A stretch of DNA of 64,000 bases, taken from NCBI RefSeq assembly GCF_000425705.1, contig NZ_AUDY01000015.1, positions 62,001-126,000 on the forward strand, written 5' to 3'. This DNA is from Halobacillus kuroshimensis DSM 18393 (lineage in GTDB: Bacteria; Bacillota; Bacilli; Bacillales; Halobacillaceae). Position numbers and translations under genes: made by a program. The notes below the pieces were generated by a model. That model searched no databases. It was given only the letters and a program-made list of their open reading frames with translations, and was not told the origin of the DNA. Of this stretch, positions 8,680 to 17,099 are shown piece by piece (position 1 is the stretch's first letter; the number at the start of each line of letters is the position of its first letter).

Positions 8680-9777
8680 ATGGCAGAACTTAAACTGAAC
8701 AATATTGATAAAGTGTATGATAAAAATGTGAAAGCCGTCGACGATTTCAACCTTCATATCAATGACAAGGAATTCATTGTTTTTGTAGGTCCATCCGGTT
8801 GTGGTAAATCGACAACACTCCGTATGATTGCAGGACTTGAAGAGATCACCGGCGGAGACTTCATGATTGATGACAAGCGCATGAACGATGTAGCACCAAA
8901 AGACCGTGACATTGCCATGGTATTCCAGAACTATGCCTTATATCCGCACATGAACGTGTATGACAACATGGCCTTCGGTTTGAAACTCCGCAAGATGGAT
9001 AAGTCGGAAATTGAACGCCGCGTCAAGAACGCCGCACAAATTCTTGGATTGGAAGCTTTACTGGACCGTAAACCGAAAGCGCTGTCAGGTGGACAGAGAC
9101 AGCGTGTTGCCCTCGGCCGTGCCATCGTCCGTGATGCAAAAGTCTTCCTTATGGATGAGCCTTTATCCAACCTGGATGCCAAGCTTCGTGTACAAATGCG
9201 CGCTGAAATCCAGAAACTGCACCAGCGTCTGCAGACAACGACCGTCTATGTTACCCACGACCAGACCGAAGCGATGACGATGGCTACCCGCCTTGTCGTT
9301 ATGAAAGACGGCATCATCCAGCAGGTTGGTGAGCCGAAGGAAGTCTATGATAAGCCTGAGAACGTGTTTGTCGGAGGCTTCATCGGGTCCCCGGCTATGA
9401 ACTTCCTGCACGGAACGCTCGCTGATGGTCACATTGAACTCGGAGAAATCAAAATTGCCGTACCGGAAGGAAAAATGAAGCCTCTGAGAGAACAGAGCTA
9501 CATCGGAAAGGAAATTATCCTCGGTGTGCGCCCGGAAGATATGCACGATGAGCCGCTCTTTATCGATGCCAACCAGGATAAGAAAATCACGGCCGACATT
9601 GAAGTAGCTGAGCTGATGGGCTCCGAATCCTACCTGTATTCCAAATTGAATGACCAGGAATTCATCGCCCGTGTCGATTCCCGTTCCGATATCAACGGTG
9701 GAGACCAAATTACCTTGGCAATTGATATGAACAAAGTCCACTTCTTTGATAAGGATACAGAAAGCCGTATCCGCTGA
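8680..9777 (+). CDS. msmX: Multi-sugar ABC importer ATP-binding subunit MsmX
   Basis: A 365-residue ATPase of the CUT1 sugar importers. Walker A is GPSGCGKST near residue 38, the signature LSGGQRQR near 135, Walker B VFLMDEPLSNLDA near 154, and the switch H in YVTHDQTEA. A TOBE/OB domain fills residues ~240-365. No permease or binding protein is adjacent, matching the B. subtilis MsmX, which energises several separate sugar importers. A GGGGG ribosome site and a cre-like site lie just upstream. Confidence 0.94.
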   Translation: MAELKLNNIDKVYDKNVKAVDDFNLHINDKEFIVFVGPSGCGKSTTLRMIAGLEEITGGDFMIDDKRMNDVAPKDRDIAMVFQNYALYPHMNVYDNMAFGLKLRKMDKSEIERRVKNAAQILGLEALLDRKPKALSGGQRQRVALGRAIVRDAKVFLMDEPLSNLDAKLRVQMRAEIQKLHQRLQTTTVYVTHDQTEAMTMATRLVVMKDGIIQQVGEPKEVYDKPENVFVGGFIGSPAMNFLHGTLADGHIELGEIKIAVPEGKMKPLREQSYIGKEIILGVRPEDMHDEPLFIDANQDKKITADIEVAELMGSESYLYSKLNDQEFIARVDSRSDINGGDQITLAIDMNKVHFFDKDTESRIR

Positions 9778-9782
9778 TCATA

Positions 9783-9817
9783 ACAAAGCAGCCCTATTCA
9801 GGGCTGCTTTGTTTTTT
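9783..9817 (+). terminator. Terminator after msmX
   Basis: Stem AAAGCAGCCC/GGGCTGCTTT followed by GTTTTTTA. Confidence 0.9.
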
Positions 9818-9914
9818 ATGGAGACTGTATGTTACTGAATGACTCCAAAAACGGTAAAACCCGGACAATGTCTATACAAAAACACCGCCCGGACTATACC
9901 GTACCTGCAACAGC

Positions 9915-10151
9915 CTATGTTGTCTGAATGTCCTGCAGACCACAGGCTTCACACACAAAAAGGTGAACACATTCATCCTGAAGGGAGGAATCGATATCAC
10001 CATCAACAAGATCTGTATAGGTAAGATCCAGATAAGGGCTGTATTCATCTAGAAAATCAGTCACCCTTCCCTGATCCTTCATCCTTCCCTCACACTTAGG
10101 GCAGGAGCGCTGCGTTTCTCCCCACCCGTTACAAAGCCCGCATTCGTACAT
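9915..10151 (-). CDS. Small zinc-ribbon-like protein
   Basis: A 78-residue protein with three Cys pairs: CGLC near residue 4, CPKC near 17 and CEAC near 69, plus a lone Cys near 61. The spacing suggests two zinc-binding ribbons around an acidic, Tyr-rich middle. The ATG at 10149-10151 follows GAAAGAAGTGG; a longer frame lacks a ribosome site. It lies downstream of the SASP gene on the same strand, about 65 nt away. The function is unknown. Confidence 0.65.
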   Translation of the reverse strand: MYECGLCNGWGETQRSCPKCEGRMKDQGRVTDFLDEYSPYLDLTYTDLVDGDIDSSLQDECVHLFVCEACGLQDIQTT

Positions 10152-10217
10152 AATTTGTCCACTTCTTTCACAAAAATAAAGAGGAAGGGCGCACCCTTCC
10201 TCCTTCGTCACACGTAT

Positions 10218-10421
10218 TTATTTTTGGTATCCACCGAACTGCTGTTCAGCCATTTGTACAAGACGCTTAGTGATTTCTCCACCTACAGAACCGTTAGCAC
10301 GTGCTGTAGAATCTGGACCAAGCTGTACGCCGAACTCTTGAGCGATTTCATATTTCATTTGGTCTAGAGCTTGTTGTACACCAGGTACAACCAACTCGTT
10401 TGAACTGTTGTTGTTAGCCAT
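10218..10421 (-). CDS. sspB: Alpha/beta-type small acid-soluble spore protein
   Basis: A 67-residue SASP that coats spore DNA and protects it from UV and heat. Family hallmarks are [14 protein letters not shown], the germination-protease region [12 protein letters not shown], and the C-terminal block [20 protein letters not shown]. The start at 10421 has AGGAGG 8 nt upstream. A sigma-G-like promoter lies just upstream. This gene is direct evidence that the lineage forms endospores. Which paralogue it is cannot be told, so the symbol is tentative. Confidence 0.95.
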   Translation of the reverse strand: MANNNSSNELVVPGVQQALDQMKYEIAQEFGVQLGPDSTARANGSVGGEITKRLVQMAEQQFGGYQK

Positions 10422-10449
10422 GTGTCTCACCTCCTGTCCTGTGTAATCG

Positions 10450-10480
10450 TAGTATGGGTCGGAGGTTTTGTTTTTATGTC
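10450..10480 (-). promoter_or_regulatory. Candidate sigma-G promoter of the SASP gene
   Basis: On the minus strand a -10 CATACTA (10450-10456) lies 18 nt after GACATA (10475-10480). The -10 matches the sigma-G consensus CATNHTA and the -35 is close to GHATR. Forespore-specific expression is expected for this gene class. Confidence 0.6.
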
Positions 10481-10536
10481 AAAAAAGATAGTGGTAATTA
10501 ATGGAGAAAAACAACAGACACATGGCTGGATTCCTT

Positions 10537-11928
10537 TTACTTGGCGTTTGGTTTTGTCATGGCTTTTGGATCTACATAATCCTCGAACTGCTCTTCGGTC
10601 AAAATACCGAGCTCCACAGCTGTTTCTTTCAACGTCTGGTCTTTTTCAAACGCTGTTTTTGCTATTTTCGCGGCATTCTCATAACCGATATGAGGATTCA
10701 AAGCCGTGACCAGCATCAGGGAATCACGCAGATATTTTTCAATCTGTTCATGGTTCGGCTCAAGGCCGCTGACACAACGCTCATCAAAGGAAACCATGCT
10801 GTCAGCGAGAAGCTGGGCGGACTGAAGGAAATTATGAGCAATCACCGGCTTGAATACATTCAATTCAAAGTTCCCCTGACTGGCAGCAAAACCGATAGTA
10901 GCGTCATTTCCCATGACCTGAGCCGCAACCATCGTGACGGCTTCACTTTGTGTCGGGTTCACTTTGCCAGGCATGATGGAACTTCCAGGTTCATTCGCCG
11001 GAATCGTTATTTCTCCAATGCCGCAGCGCGGACCGCTCGCAAGCCAGCGGACATCATTGGCGATTTTCATCATATCCGCAGCCAGAGCTTTCAAAGCTCC
11101 GTGCGTATGTACAAGTTCATCATGGGATGTGAGGGCATGAAATTTATTCGGTGCTGAAACAAACCCTTTGCCGGTCAATGCATTGATTTCAGCAACAACC
11201 TGTTCTGAAAAATCTTCATGCGCATTCAGACCTGTCCCGACAGCCGTGCCGCCGATAGCAAGTTCTTTCACATATTCACTGCTCTCGATCAGCATCTTCT
11301 CCGTCTTTTCAAGCATACGGTGCCAGCCGCTGATTTCCTGCCCAAGCGTAAGAGGTGTCGCATCCTGAAGATGGGTTCGGCCGATTTTCACAATATGATT
11401 AAACGCTTCCATTTTTTCTTGCAGCGTGTGCTTCAACTGAGTGAGTGCAGGTAGGACAACATCCTCCACTTTACGAACGGAAGCGATATGCATCGCTGTA
11501 GGATACGTATCATTTGAGCTTTGTGATTTGTTGACATCGTCATTCGGGTGAAGACGGGTCTCACTCCCTTTCGCTTCCAGCCACTGATTCCCCACATAGG
11601 CGATGACTTCGTTCACGTTCATATTCGACTGCGTGCCGCTGCCGGTCTGCCAGACCACTAACGGAAAATGTTCATCCAGCTCACCTGCAATGATTTGGTC
11701 CGCAGCATAGCCTACAGCCTCCGCCTTTTCCTCCTCTAAAAGTCCAAGAGCGGCATTGGCTTTCGCTGCGCTCTTCTTCAAGATGGCAAAGCCTTCGATG
11801 ACTTCCTTCGGCATTTTTTCATCACCGATCGGGAAATTCTCTTTACTTCGCTGCGTTTGTGCGCCCCAATATTTTTCACTTGGCACATGAATTTCACCAA
11901 TTGTATCTTTCTCCACGCGGTAATCCAT
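10537..11928 (-). CDS. fumC: Class II fumarate hydratase
   Basis: A 463-residue fumarase that interconverts fumarate and malate in the TCA cycle. Active-site segments are [10 protein letters not shown] near residue 100, [13 protein letters not shown] near 140, the TGLNAHEDF region near 225 and the superfamily signature [11 protein letters not shown] near 318. Length and motifs match B. subtilis CitG (fumC). It is monocistronic. No convincing terminator is visible in the ~100 nt between its stop and the SASP promoter. Confidence 0.96.
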   Translation of the reverse strand: MDYRVEKDTIGEIHVPSEKYWGAQTQRSKENFPIGDEKMPKEVIEGFAILKKSAAKANAALGLLEEEKAEAVGYAADQIIAGELDEHFPLVVWQTGSGTQSNMNVNEVIAYVGNQWLEAKGSETRLHPNDDVNKSQSSNDTYPTAMHIASVRKVEDVVLPALTQLKHTLQEKMEAFNHIVKIGRTHLQDATPLTLGQEISGWHRMLEKTEKMLIESSEYVKELAIGGTAVGTGLNAHEDFSEQVVAEINALTGKGFVSAPNKFHALTSHDELVHTHGALKALAADMMKIANDVRWLASGPRCGIGEITIPANEPGSSIMPGKVNPTQSEAVTMVAAQVMGNDATIGFAASQGNFELNVFKPVIAHNFLQSAQLLADSMVSFDERCVSGLEPNHEQIEKYLRDSLMLVTALNPHIGYENAAKIAKTAFEKDQTLKETAVELGILTEEQFEDYVDPKAMTKPNAK

Positions 11929-12044
11929 GAAAAATCCTCCCTTTTCAGTTCTTTCTATGCTCTTTCATTGTATCAAGAATCTTTTGAACAATCACCTGAA
12001 TGACGGGTGTTTTTGACAAATTTCCACGTTTCCATTTCTGATTA

Positions 12045-12073
12045 TTTACATTTTTCAGATAATAGTCTATACT
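12045..12073 (+). promoter_or_regulatory. Sigma-A-type promoter of the candidate small RNA
   Basis: TTTACA (12045-12050), a 17-nt spacer and TATACT (12068-12073) form a near-consensus vegetative promoter in the intergenic region. Transcription would start near 12080. Confidence 0.72.
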
Positions 12074-12079
12074 TAGGCT

Positions 12080-12164
12080 ATCAAGCACAGGTTAAGCAAA
12101 CCTCGCTTGACTTCTCAAGTGGGTATAAAGTGGTGAAAAGAGCCTTGGAACGGCTCTTTTTTTT
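12080..12164 (+). ncRNA. Candidate intergenic small RNA, ~85 nt
   Basis: A consensus promoter is followed after ~60 nt by a strong terminator, with no open reading frame between. The predicted RNA has a two-part stem, TCAAGC...GCTTGA enclosing AGGTT-AAGCA-AACCT, and an alternative hairpin CTTGA-CTTC-TCAAG that shares bases with it. The terminator stem is AAGAGCC/GGCTCTT followed by eight T. I do not recognise it as 6S, SRP, RoxS, FsrA or any riboswitch. It could also be a leader read-out that ends before the downstream region. Confidence 0.55.
12136..12164 (+). terminator. Terminator of the candidate small RNA
   Basis: Stem AAAAGAGCC-TTGGAAC-GGCTCTTTT with a long T-run, on the plus strand. 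No coding gene ends nearby on that strand. Confidence 0.88.
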
Positions 12165-12205
12165 GCTTTGAAACAGGAGGTAACGACCAGGCCGAACATT
12201 TGGTC

Positions 12206-12583
12206 TCACACTCTATTTAATGATGAACTTTGTGAGAGGGTTGCCTCCCATCCCCTGCTCCGTGCAGCACCGAACAGGAACAGTCTGCATATGGGCGCCA
12301 AGGGTCCGGCCCCTTTCTTTAAAACGAAAAACATAAAAAAACGTTTCTTGGAAGCTGTATAATTACTGACGGCACCGGGAAAGGGTGCGGGCAGCGCAAC
12401 GATTAAAACAGCGGCTGACTGGGAATAGCCCCAATAACTCGCTGCAACCAGCGATTGTACTCCTTTCGCTGCCACGTCATAATAGAACACAGGCAGCACA
12501 GCAGCCACAATGGTGGTGGCAGACGCTGAGTTCCCAAAATTATATAAAACCCAGCTGCGCACAGATTTTTTCGTGTCAGCCAT
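12206..12583 (-). pseudogene. Truncated UMF1/Atg22-like MFS transporter
   Basis: The frame begins MADTKKSVRSWVLYNFGNSA and continues through two membrane segments to KKRFFMFF, the N-terminus of UMF1-family (Atg22/BtlA-like) permeases, which are normally ~420 residues. After about residue 75 the similarity stops and ~50 unrelated residues follow before the stop. The other ~10 membrane segments are absent from the window. The ATG at 12581-12583 is preceded by GGGGAGG. This is a 5' remnant left by a deletion or recombination. Confidence 0.75.
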
Positions 12584-12677
12584 CCTCCCCGCACTCTTTT
12601 TAATCCTGTGAAAAGCAGAAGAAAAGAGCGGAAAGGTTTCTTGATAGAAAAATTTACAAACATTTGAGGTGATCCAT

Positions 12678-13298
12678 ATGAAAATAGCCGTAATCGGTGG
12701 AACAGGCCGTGTAAGTACCCATTTCATCCGCCATGCCCTAAGCAGGGGCCATGAAATAAAAGCATTGGTCAGGAACATTCATAAAGCAGAAGAAATGCTG
12801 GAAGGGGCAGAACTTGTCCAAGGAGATGCAAGGAATCAGGAAGATATCAGAAAGACGCTGACAGACTGTGAAGTCGTGTTCTGCGGATTAAGTACGGATA
12901 AGTCCGATACCCTCACAACAGCCGTCCCGCTTCTGACGGATGAAATGGAGCGTCAAAGCTTGAAAAGGCTGGTGACAATCGGGACCGCCGGGATCCTCGA
13001 CAGCCGCTTTGAGGATGGAAAGTACAGGTTCGAAAGTTCGGAATCCAAACGGAGTAAAACGTTCGCGGCAGAAGAACATGCCGGGGTTTACCAGCATTTA
13101 CAAAAAACCACACTCGAATGGACGATTGTCTGTCCGACCTACCTGCCTGAAGGAGACGTTCAAGGCGGCGTCCGCTTTGAACTGGATAGGCTTCCGGAGG
13201 ATGGTAAAAAAGTGACCACCGGAGATACGGCCGTCTTCGCCTACCATACGCTTATAAACGACCAATTTTTGCAAAAACGTGTCGGCATCTGCTATTAA
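12678..13298 (+). CDS. NAD(P)-binding, SDR-like (NmrA/YwnB type) protein
   Basis: A 206-residue Rossmann-fold protein. The dinucleotide motif VIGGTGRVSTHF lies at residues 5-16 in place of the usual GxxGxxG form, followed by ALVRN near 32 and DARN near 52. It resembles atypical short-chain dehydrogenases that bind NAD(P)H without a clear catalytic tetrad. The start at 12678 is preferred because GAGGTG lies 6 nt upstream; the in-frame GTG at 12669 overlaps that site. It is divergent from the truncated MFS gene. Confidence 0.82.
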   Translation: MKIAVIGGTGRVSTHFIRHALSRGHEIKALVRNIHKAEEMLEGAELVQGDARNQEDIRKTLTDCEVVFCGLSTDKSDTLTTAVPLLTDEMERQSLKRLVTIGTAGILDSRFEDGKYRFESSESKRSKTFAAEEHAGVYQHLQKTTLEWTIVCPTYLPEGDVQGGVRFELDRLPEDGKKVTTGDTAVFAYHTLINDQFLQKRVGICY

Positions 13299-13333
13299 AA
13301 AAGAAGCCGTTTCCCATCGGGAAACGGCTTTCT
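13297..13333. terminator. Bidirectional terminator
   Basis: Stem AGCCGTTTCCC/GGGAAACGGCT with A- and T-rich flanks between convergent genes. Confidence 0.88.
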
Positions 13334-13334
13334 G

Positions 13335-14126
13335 TTATTCTGTCTCATTGACCGGCTCGTAACCGAAGAATTCCTCTAAGGTCACCTGCTGTTCATGTAC
13401 CTCTGCCGCTGCTTCTTTACCAACATAGCGAAGATGCCACGGTTCATATTTATAACCGGTAATATCGTTGTTTCCCTCCTGATAACGGACGACAAACCCA
13501 TATTCATAAGCATGGTCCGCCACCCATTCGCCTTCCGGGGTATCACCGAAAGCCTGGGTCAGTTTAAACGCCATTTCTGCCGAAGTCACATCCATCGCCA
13601 GACCTGTCTGGTGTTCACTTGTTCCCGGACTCGCAGAAAACGTATCGGTTTCTTCTTTCCCATACACTTCTACGTTCCGTTCATAAATTTCTTTCTGACG
13701 TTCATACGAACGATAGCCTGATGCGGCTACAAGTCCAAGCCCTGCTTGGTCCGCTCCTTCAAAAAGCTCCTCCAGCGCATCAGCCGCCTCCTGCCTTAAC
13801 TGCTTTTTCGGATGGTCTTCTTCAAAGGAAAACGGCACATCCGGTACGGTTAAATCCGGAGGAGCATAGCCGTCTGGAAGTTTCCGCTGTTTGTTGACGA
13901 CGACTTCGACACTTTCAGGATCACCGACTTCAATCATTCCGTTGGATAAGACGGTATCCTCATTTTGAGGCGCCTCTCCTGATGCTGGTGTACCTTCTTT
14001 TTCATCCTGCTGTGCGGTGGATGAGGCAGGTGCTTCCTCTGCCTTATGGTCATCCGAACTAAGAGGATTGTTGGAACACCCGGTTAATGCGGCCCCTATC
14101 AAGGCCATGGTAAGTATTTTTTTCAC
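13335..14126 (-). CDS. D-Ala-D-Ala carboxypeptidase lipoprotein (VanY/LdcB, M15B)
   Basis: A 263-residue secreted lipoprotein. The signal peptide ends in the lipobox LTGC (Cys 17), followed by a ~70-residue acidic, low-complexity linker. The peptidase domain carries SGYRSYERQKEIY near residue 157, the zinc motif SEHQTGLAMDV near 190, and EPWHLRYVG near 233. These are the M15B His/Asp/His zinc ligands. By family it trims stem peptides of peptidoglycan on the cell surface (B. subtilis YodJ/LdcB type). It is convergent with the upstream NAD(P)-binding gene and shares its terminator. Confidence 0.93.
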   Translation of the reverse strand: MKKILTMALIGAALTGCSNNPLSSDDHKAEEAPASSTAQQDEKEGTPASGEAPQNEDTVLSNGMIEVGDPESVEVVVNKQRKLPDGYAPPDLTVPDVPFSFEEDHPKKQLRQEAADALEELFEGADQAGLGLVAASGYRSYERQKEIYERNVEVYGKEETDTFSASPGTSEHQTGLAMDVTSAEMAFKLTQAFGDTPEGEWVADHAYEYGFVVRYQEGNNDITGYKYEPWHLRYVGKEAAAEVHEQQVTLEEFFGYEPVNETE

Positions 14127-14232
14127 TCTAATTCCCTTCCTACTTTCAAAGATGCTGTAACAACTATAACATTGTCAGGAAGAAGTTGTATATCCACATC
14201 TCTACCTAATAACAGGTCTGTGACATGCCATA

Positions 14233-14261
14233 TAAAAAAGCCGCTGTCACTCCAGCGGCTG
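14233..14261 (-). terminator. Terminator after the IDEAL-domain gene
   Basis: Stem AGCCGCTG/CAGCGGCT followed on the minus strand by T residues. Confidence 0.85.
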
Positions 14262-14265
14262 TGCT

Positions 14266-14508
14266 TTATTCCCATGTGAACGGCTGATACTGCAGGCTGA
14301 GCCGGTCGAACGCTTCCCGGTCGCCGCTGTCGATAGCCTGGTTGATTTCTCTATCTAAACGATCCTTATTGAATTGATAGCTGAGGTGATCCAAAAGCAG
14401 ACGCGAGGCTAGTTGGATTCCAAAAGACAGTTCTCTCTTTGCCGTAATCTCTTTCCCTTTGTAACCGGGGTTCCGACGAATAACGTAATTGATCTTTTGC
14501 TTTCTCAT
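14266..14508 (-). CDS. IDEAL-domain small protein
   Basis: An 80-residue soluble protein. The C-terminal block LDREINQAIDSGDREAF then DRLSLQY fits the IDEAL domain pattern found in YpiB, YozE-type and related Firmicutes proteins. The domain name comes from a motif in B. subtilis proteins; in ComK-related cases it mediates protein contacts. The role here is unknown. It is monocistronic, with its own terminator. Confidence 0.75.
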   Translation of the reverse strand: MRKQKINYVIRRNPGYKGKEITAKRELSFGIQLASRLLLDHLSYQFNKDRLDREINQAIDSGDREAFDRLSLQYQPFTWE

Positions 14509-14704
14509 GAGATTACCCCCTTCATGCTTTTTTTCATTATGCAGGATTTACTAGAAGAACGCAACAAGTTTTCTGAATATTTAGTTATATCATTCCCCGA
14601 TTTCTACTTTCATAAACCTGCTGAACCGCTTGTTTACTAGGGAGACCGCACACACAACCGTCTGATATTTTTTTGAACTTTCTATTTCCTGTGTCCGTAT
14701 ATAT

Positions 14705-14736
14705 AAAAAAAGGACGCAGCTTAACGTCTGCGTCCT
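14705..14736 (-). terminator. Terminator after wrbA
   Basis: Stem AGGACGCAG/CTGCGTCCT followed on the minus strand by seven T residues. Confidence 0.88.
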
Positions 14737-14747
14737 CCCTCTTTTCC

Positions 14748-15353
14748 TTATTCTGTGAATTTACCCGCAATTTCAAGAGTACGGTTGACCTGGTGGCGGA
14801 CAGCTGCTTCCACATCTTCTTTCATATTGCCTTCCCCGTCTACACTGACACTCGTTCCGTATGGATTTCCTCCAGCTCCAAATACCGCATCATTGGTGTA
14901 TCCTGGAGTGGCAATAATGGAACCCCAGTGGAACATCGTTGTGTAAAAGTTGAGAAGGGTGGATTCCTGACCGCCATGAGGATTCTGTGCAGATGTCATT
15001 GCACTGATGACTTTGTTTACAAGCTTCCCTTGGAACCATAATCCGCCGGCCTGGTCCATAAATTGTTTAATCTGCGCCGGCACATTTCCAAAGCGGGTCG
15101 GCATGCTGAAGATAACAGCATCTGCCCAGTCCAGATCATCAACAGTAGCTTCAGGTACAACATCTTTGGTAGCTAAGTAGTGGTCCTTCCAAGCGGGATT
15201 CTGCTCTATAGCTTCCATCGGAGCAAGTTCAGGGACACGGATGAGCTTCACTTCTGCATCGGTTTTCTGTGCTTCCTCTTCCGCCCACTTGGCCATTTTG
15301 TAGTTCGTTCCTGTAGAACTGTAATAAATAATCGCAAGTTTCACCTCAGCCAT
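14748..15353 (-). CDS. wrbA: NAD(P)H:quinone oxidoreductase, WrbA type
   Basis: A 201-residue flavodoxin-fold enzyme that binds FMN and reduces quinones by two electrons, limiting semiquinone stress. The phosphate loop is YYSSTGTNYKMA near residue 10. The segment PTRFGNVPAQIKQFMDQ near 86 and the GG..NPYG block near 165 are typical of WrbA. The length matches the family. It is monocistronic and preceded by GGAGAG. Confidence 0.93.
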   Translation of the reverse strand: MAEVKLAIIYYSSTGTNYKMAKWAEEEAQKTDAEVKLIRVPELAPMEAIEQNPAWKDHYLATKDVVPEATVDDLDWADAVIFSMPTRFGNVPAQIKQFMDQAGGLWFQGKLVNKVISAMTSAQNPHGGQESTLLNFYTTMFHWGSIIATPGYTNDAVFGAGGNPYGTSVSVDGEGNMKEDVEAAVRHQVNRTLEIAGKFTE

Positions 15354-15575
15354 TTCTTATCTCTCCTTTAATGAATTTCGAATTTTATGATTTTCATTGT
15401 TGCTATTCCCCCACTTCATTTATTTAAAACTAAAGAATCTCCAAATCGAGATTATCCTTAATTTGACCTCAGGCAATGTACATGCATGAGGGAAGCTTTT
15501 TTTCTCTGGACTCACCAATGACCGTTTTGGTAAGCTAAAACATGCTGTAAAACAGAGGATGGAGGTGACAGGCGG

Positions 15576-16445
15576 ATGAGTGAATACGAAAATTTAAAGA
15601 GAGGCGAACGGGGAGCCTGGGTCAGTATCATTGCCTACCTTGTTCTGGCTTCTGTCAAGCTGCTGGTCGCCTATACCGGAGAGTCTGAAGCTTTACGGGC
15701 GGACGGCTTGAATAATACGACGGATGTAGTCGCCTCCATCGCTGTACTCGTCGGACTGAAAATATCTCGCAAGCCCCCTGATGAGGACCATCATTACGGA
15801 CATTTCCGCGCAGAGACGATTGCCTCTTTGATTGCCGCCTTCATTATGATGACTGTCGGAATCGAGGTCATTATAGGAACCGTGCAGGACCTCATTCATC
15901 AAGAAACAAGCCAGCCGTCGCTTTTGACTGCCTGGACCGCTCTGGGAGCTGCCGGAGTCATGTTCGGCGTCTACCGCTATAACTTAAATCTCTCACAAAA
16001 AGTGAACAGCCCCTCCCTCTATGCGGCCGCACAGGACAACCGATCCGACGCGCTTGTCAGTATCGGAGCCTGTATAGGTATTTTCGGGGCCCAACTCGGC
16101 CTCTTCTGGCTCGATCCTCTGGCTGGCTTTATCGTCGGTTTGATCATCTGCAAGACAGCCTGGGACATCTTCAAGGAAGCCACCCACAGTTTGACCGATG
16201 GTTATGAGGAAGGACAGATTGAACATATTCGTACAACGATTTCCGGCCATCCAGACGTCTGGGCCGTTAAAGATGTGAAGGCAAGGTTACAGGGCAGTCA
16301 GACGCTTGTTGAAGCAACCATTCACGTAGACCCTCACATTACGATCCAGCAGGGTCACGAAATTACGGATGAAGTGGAGGCCCTCTTAAAGAAAGAGAAT
16401 GACATCCGGTATGCCCATATCCACATTGAACCTTACGAAGAATAA
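15576..16445 (+). CDS. Cation diffusion facilitator (CDF) metal exporter
   Basis: A 289-residue transporter with about six membrane segments and a C-terminal cytoplasmic domain. Metal-site residues are ADGLNNTTDV near 41, HHYGHFRAET near 73 and DNRSDAL near 150; the C-terminal domain includes TIHVDPH and HIHIEP. This pattern matches MneP/MneS-like manganese exporters of B. subtilis, although iron or zinc is possible. A GGAGGTGACAG site precedes the ATG. It is convergent with a GNAT gene. Confidence 0.9.
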   Translation: MSEYENLKRGERGAWVSIIAYLVLASVKLLVAYTGESEALRADGLNNTTDVVASIAVLVGLKISRKPPDEDHHYGHFRAETIASLIAAFIMMTVGIEVIIGTVQDLIHQETSQPSLLTAWTALGAAGVMFGVYRYNLNLSQKVNSPSLYAAAQDNRSDALVSIGACIGIFGAQLGLFWLDPLAGFIVGLIICKTAWDIFKEATHSLTDGYEEGQIEHIRTTISGHPDVWAVKDVKARLQGSQTLVEATIHVDPHITIQQGHEITDEVEALLKKENDIRYAHIHIEPYEE

Positions 16446-16480
16446 AAGCTCCCGCCTGTCATCTCCAGGCGGGAGCTTTT
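16444..16480. terminator. Bidirectional terminator
   Basis: A 15-bp stem starting AAAAGCTCCCGCCTG lies between the convergent CDF and GNAT genes. Confidence 0.9.
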
Positions 16481-16481
16481 C

Positions 16482-17018
16482 CTATACCGTCAGCGCTTCT
16501 TCCAGTGTATGGAGATCTTTCCACCCATACGCCGTTTCTTCATAGGTACCTTGACCAATCGTCACTTTTTCTGCTTCTACGGGGTCCGCTCCATACTTTA
16601 TGTAAAACTGACTGGACGGATTCCGGGTCAACACCCAGACAAGAAGCGATTGATAACCAGCCTCCCCCATTCCACGTACAAAAGTCTGCAGCAGTATTTT
16701 TCCATACCCTCTCCCCTGATACTCATCAAGGAGATAGATGGCGTAGATTTCTCCGTCATACCCATAGTTCTTCGTCCGCTCTTTCCCCCCGGAAACGAAA
16801 CCAACCACCTGTCCTTCATCATTTTCGATGACGAAGGCAATCTGACCATTCAAAGGTTTTCGTAGAATGGTTTCCCATAATGTGATCCTATGCTCAAGCG
16901 TTGTATTACTGATATCCCTTTCATCAATCAGATCCTTATATGTGGATTTCCAGCTCTTCACATGAATGTCCGCTATAGTCGCGGCATCTTCAAAACGCGC
17001 TTCTCTGACACGAGGCAT
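16482..17018 (-). CDS. GNAT-family N-acetyltransferase
   Basis: A 178-residue acetyltransferase. The acetyl-CoA loop is DEYQGRGYGKILLQ near residue 108, followed by the YQSLLVWVLTRNPSSQFYIKYG motif region (C-terminal GNAT strand and helix). The start at 17018 is set by GAAGGTG with 6 nt spacing; the in-frame GTG three codons earlier overlaps that site. The substrate is unknown. Confidence 0.88.
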   Translation of the reverse strand: MPRVREARFEDAATIADIHVKSWKSTYKDLIDERDISNTTLEHRITLWETILRKPLNGQIAFVIENDEGQVVGFVSGGKERTKNYGYDGEIYAIYLLDEYQGRGYGKILLQTFVRGMGEAGYQSLLVWVLTRNPSSQFYIKYGADPVEAEKVTIGQGTYEETAYGWKDLHTLEEALTV

Positions 17019-17057
17019 TCCGTTCACCTTCTTCTTATTTATTTTCTTTATTGTAAC

Positions 17058-17087
17058 AAAAAGATGATGCTCCGTACGGCATCATCT
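17058..17087 (-). terminator. Terminator after the Gly/Pro-rich gene
   Basis: Stem AGATGATGC/GCATCATCT followed on the minus strand by CTTTTTGTT. Confidence 0.75.
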
Positions 17088-17099
17088 CTTTGTTCACAA

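Noticed and set aside
9163-9741. A 192-codon open frame opposite msmX
   Set aside because: It is the antisense shadow of a strongly conserved ATPase gene.
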